DNA from: an archaeon
GTDB lineage: Archaea; Thermoproteota; Nitrososphaeria; Nitrososphaerales; CADDZS01
DNA length: 23,288 nucleotides
Direction: 5' to 3'
Assembly (NCBI GenBank): GCA_021792315.1
Contig: JAJYUX010000017.1
Location: 1 to 23,288 of the forward strand
Part shown: one piece after another, positions 23,045-23,288 of the stretch
How the letters are laid out: every line of letters begins with the position of its first letter
Numbering within the stretch: position 1 is the stretch's first letter
Made by a program: the position numbers and the translations under genes
Notes under the pieces: generated by a model
What the model saw: only the letters and a program-made list of their open reading frames with translations
What the model was told of the DNA's origin: nothing
Database searches by the model: none

Positions 23045-23288
23045 CTCGTCCATCTCAAAGACAAGAGGAAATTCGTGGTTCTGGTGTTCCGCAAATTTCA
23101 CTCTAATGCCTGTTTTGAGATCGGGACCCTCAATGCCCTCGATTATTGCAAATAGACGCACCCCTTCGTCAAGCTCAACTAGGCCAATCACATACGGAAC
23201 ATGCAGAGAAAAAGTGCGTTCAGAAAGACGTCTGACCACAGTATACGAATAGAGAGTTCCTTTCCCTTTCGATCTGATCCATTTCATA
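23027..23288 (-). CDS. DUF35 (zinc ribbon/OB-fold) acyl-CoA-associated protein, 3' part only
   Basis: Partial gene that runs off the right edge. The visible 86-87 residues are the OB-fold half of a DUF35 protein: SKGKGTLYSYTVVRR, VPYVIGLVELDEGVRLFAII, and GIRVKFAEH, each typical of the domain. The Met at 23287 is internal, because the family's Cys4 zinc ribbon normally precedes this part and should lie beyond the window. DUF35 proteins bind acyl-CoA and partner thiolase-fold or HMG-CoA synthase-fold enzymes, as in archaeal HMG-CoA synthesis and in ChsH2/Ltp2-type aldolases. The only thiolase-like gene here is 16 kb away, so a partner may lie just outside. Its 3' end overlaps UbiD-2 by 18 bases. 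Confidence 0.85.
   Translation of the reverse strand, partial: MKWIRSKGKGTLYSYTVVRRLSERTFSLHVPYVIGLVELDEGVRLFAIIEGIEGPDLKTGIRVKFAEHQNHEFPLVFEMDESKPVS

Overview
The window looks archaeal. Several genes are preceded by TATA-like boxes about 25-45 bases before their starts, with short or almost absent leaders. GTG and TTG starts are common. There is a TrmB-family regulator, an alpha-type subunit of an ADP-forming acyl-CoA synthetase, a DUF35/OB-fold protein and a substrate-binding protein held by an N-terminal membrane helix with a Ser/Thr linker instead of a lipobox. Base composition is around the mid-40s % GC by eye. The phylum cannot be fixed from this stretch. No rRNA, tRNA, CRISPR array, transposase or integrase was seen.

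Layout. (1) 1-5949, plus strand: a beta-hydroxyacid dehydrogenase, a bis-MGD molybdenum enzyme of the acetylene-hydratase/DMSO-reductase type and a xanthine-dehydrogenase-type molybdenum hydroxylase large subunit. Neither molybdenum enzyme has electron-transfer partners in the window. (2) 5933-7138, minus: a thiolase-fold protein without the normal nucleophilic cysteine, overlapping the end of the hydroxylase gene. (3) 7260-12768, plus: DoxX membrane protein, acyl-CoA synthetase alpha-like subunit, M28-type metallohydrolase, UbiD-family decarboxylase 1 and an ornithine cyclodeaminase/mu-crystallin-type enzyme. (4) 12777-15882, minus: an ABC transporter operon of the NitT/TauT/SsuABC type (ATPase, two permeases) ending in an isochorismatase-like hydrolase. 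The matching substrate-binding protein is divergent at 15931-17007, plus. (5) 17345-about 21456, minus: MFS exporter, TrmB-like regulator, ParB-like protein and an alpha/beta-hydrolase lacking its catalytic Ser and His. (6) 21587-end: UbiD-family decarboxylase 2 on plus, convergent with a DUF35 protein that runs off the right edge.

Working together (inference). The set of a molybdenum hydroxylase, two prFMN-type decarboxylases with intact catalytic residues, an imine/amino-acid type dehydrogenase (OCD family), a cysteine amidase (isochorismatase family), a metallohydrolase, a beta-hydroxyacid dehydrogenase, CoA-thioester enzymes and a small-molecule importer resembles a catabolic island for aromatic or N-heterocyclic acids. 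No substrate can be named from sequence alone. UbiX (prFMN synthase), the FAD and 2Fe-2S subunits of the hydroxylase and the ATP-grasp subunit of the CoA synthetase are not in the window and would have to be supplied from elsewhere.
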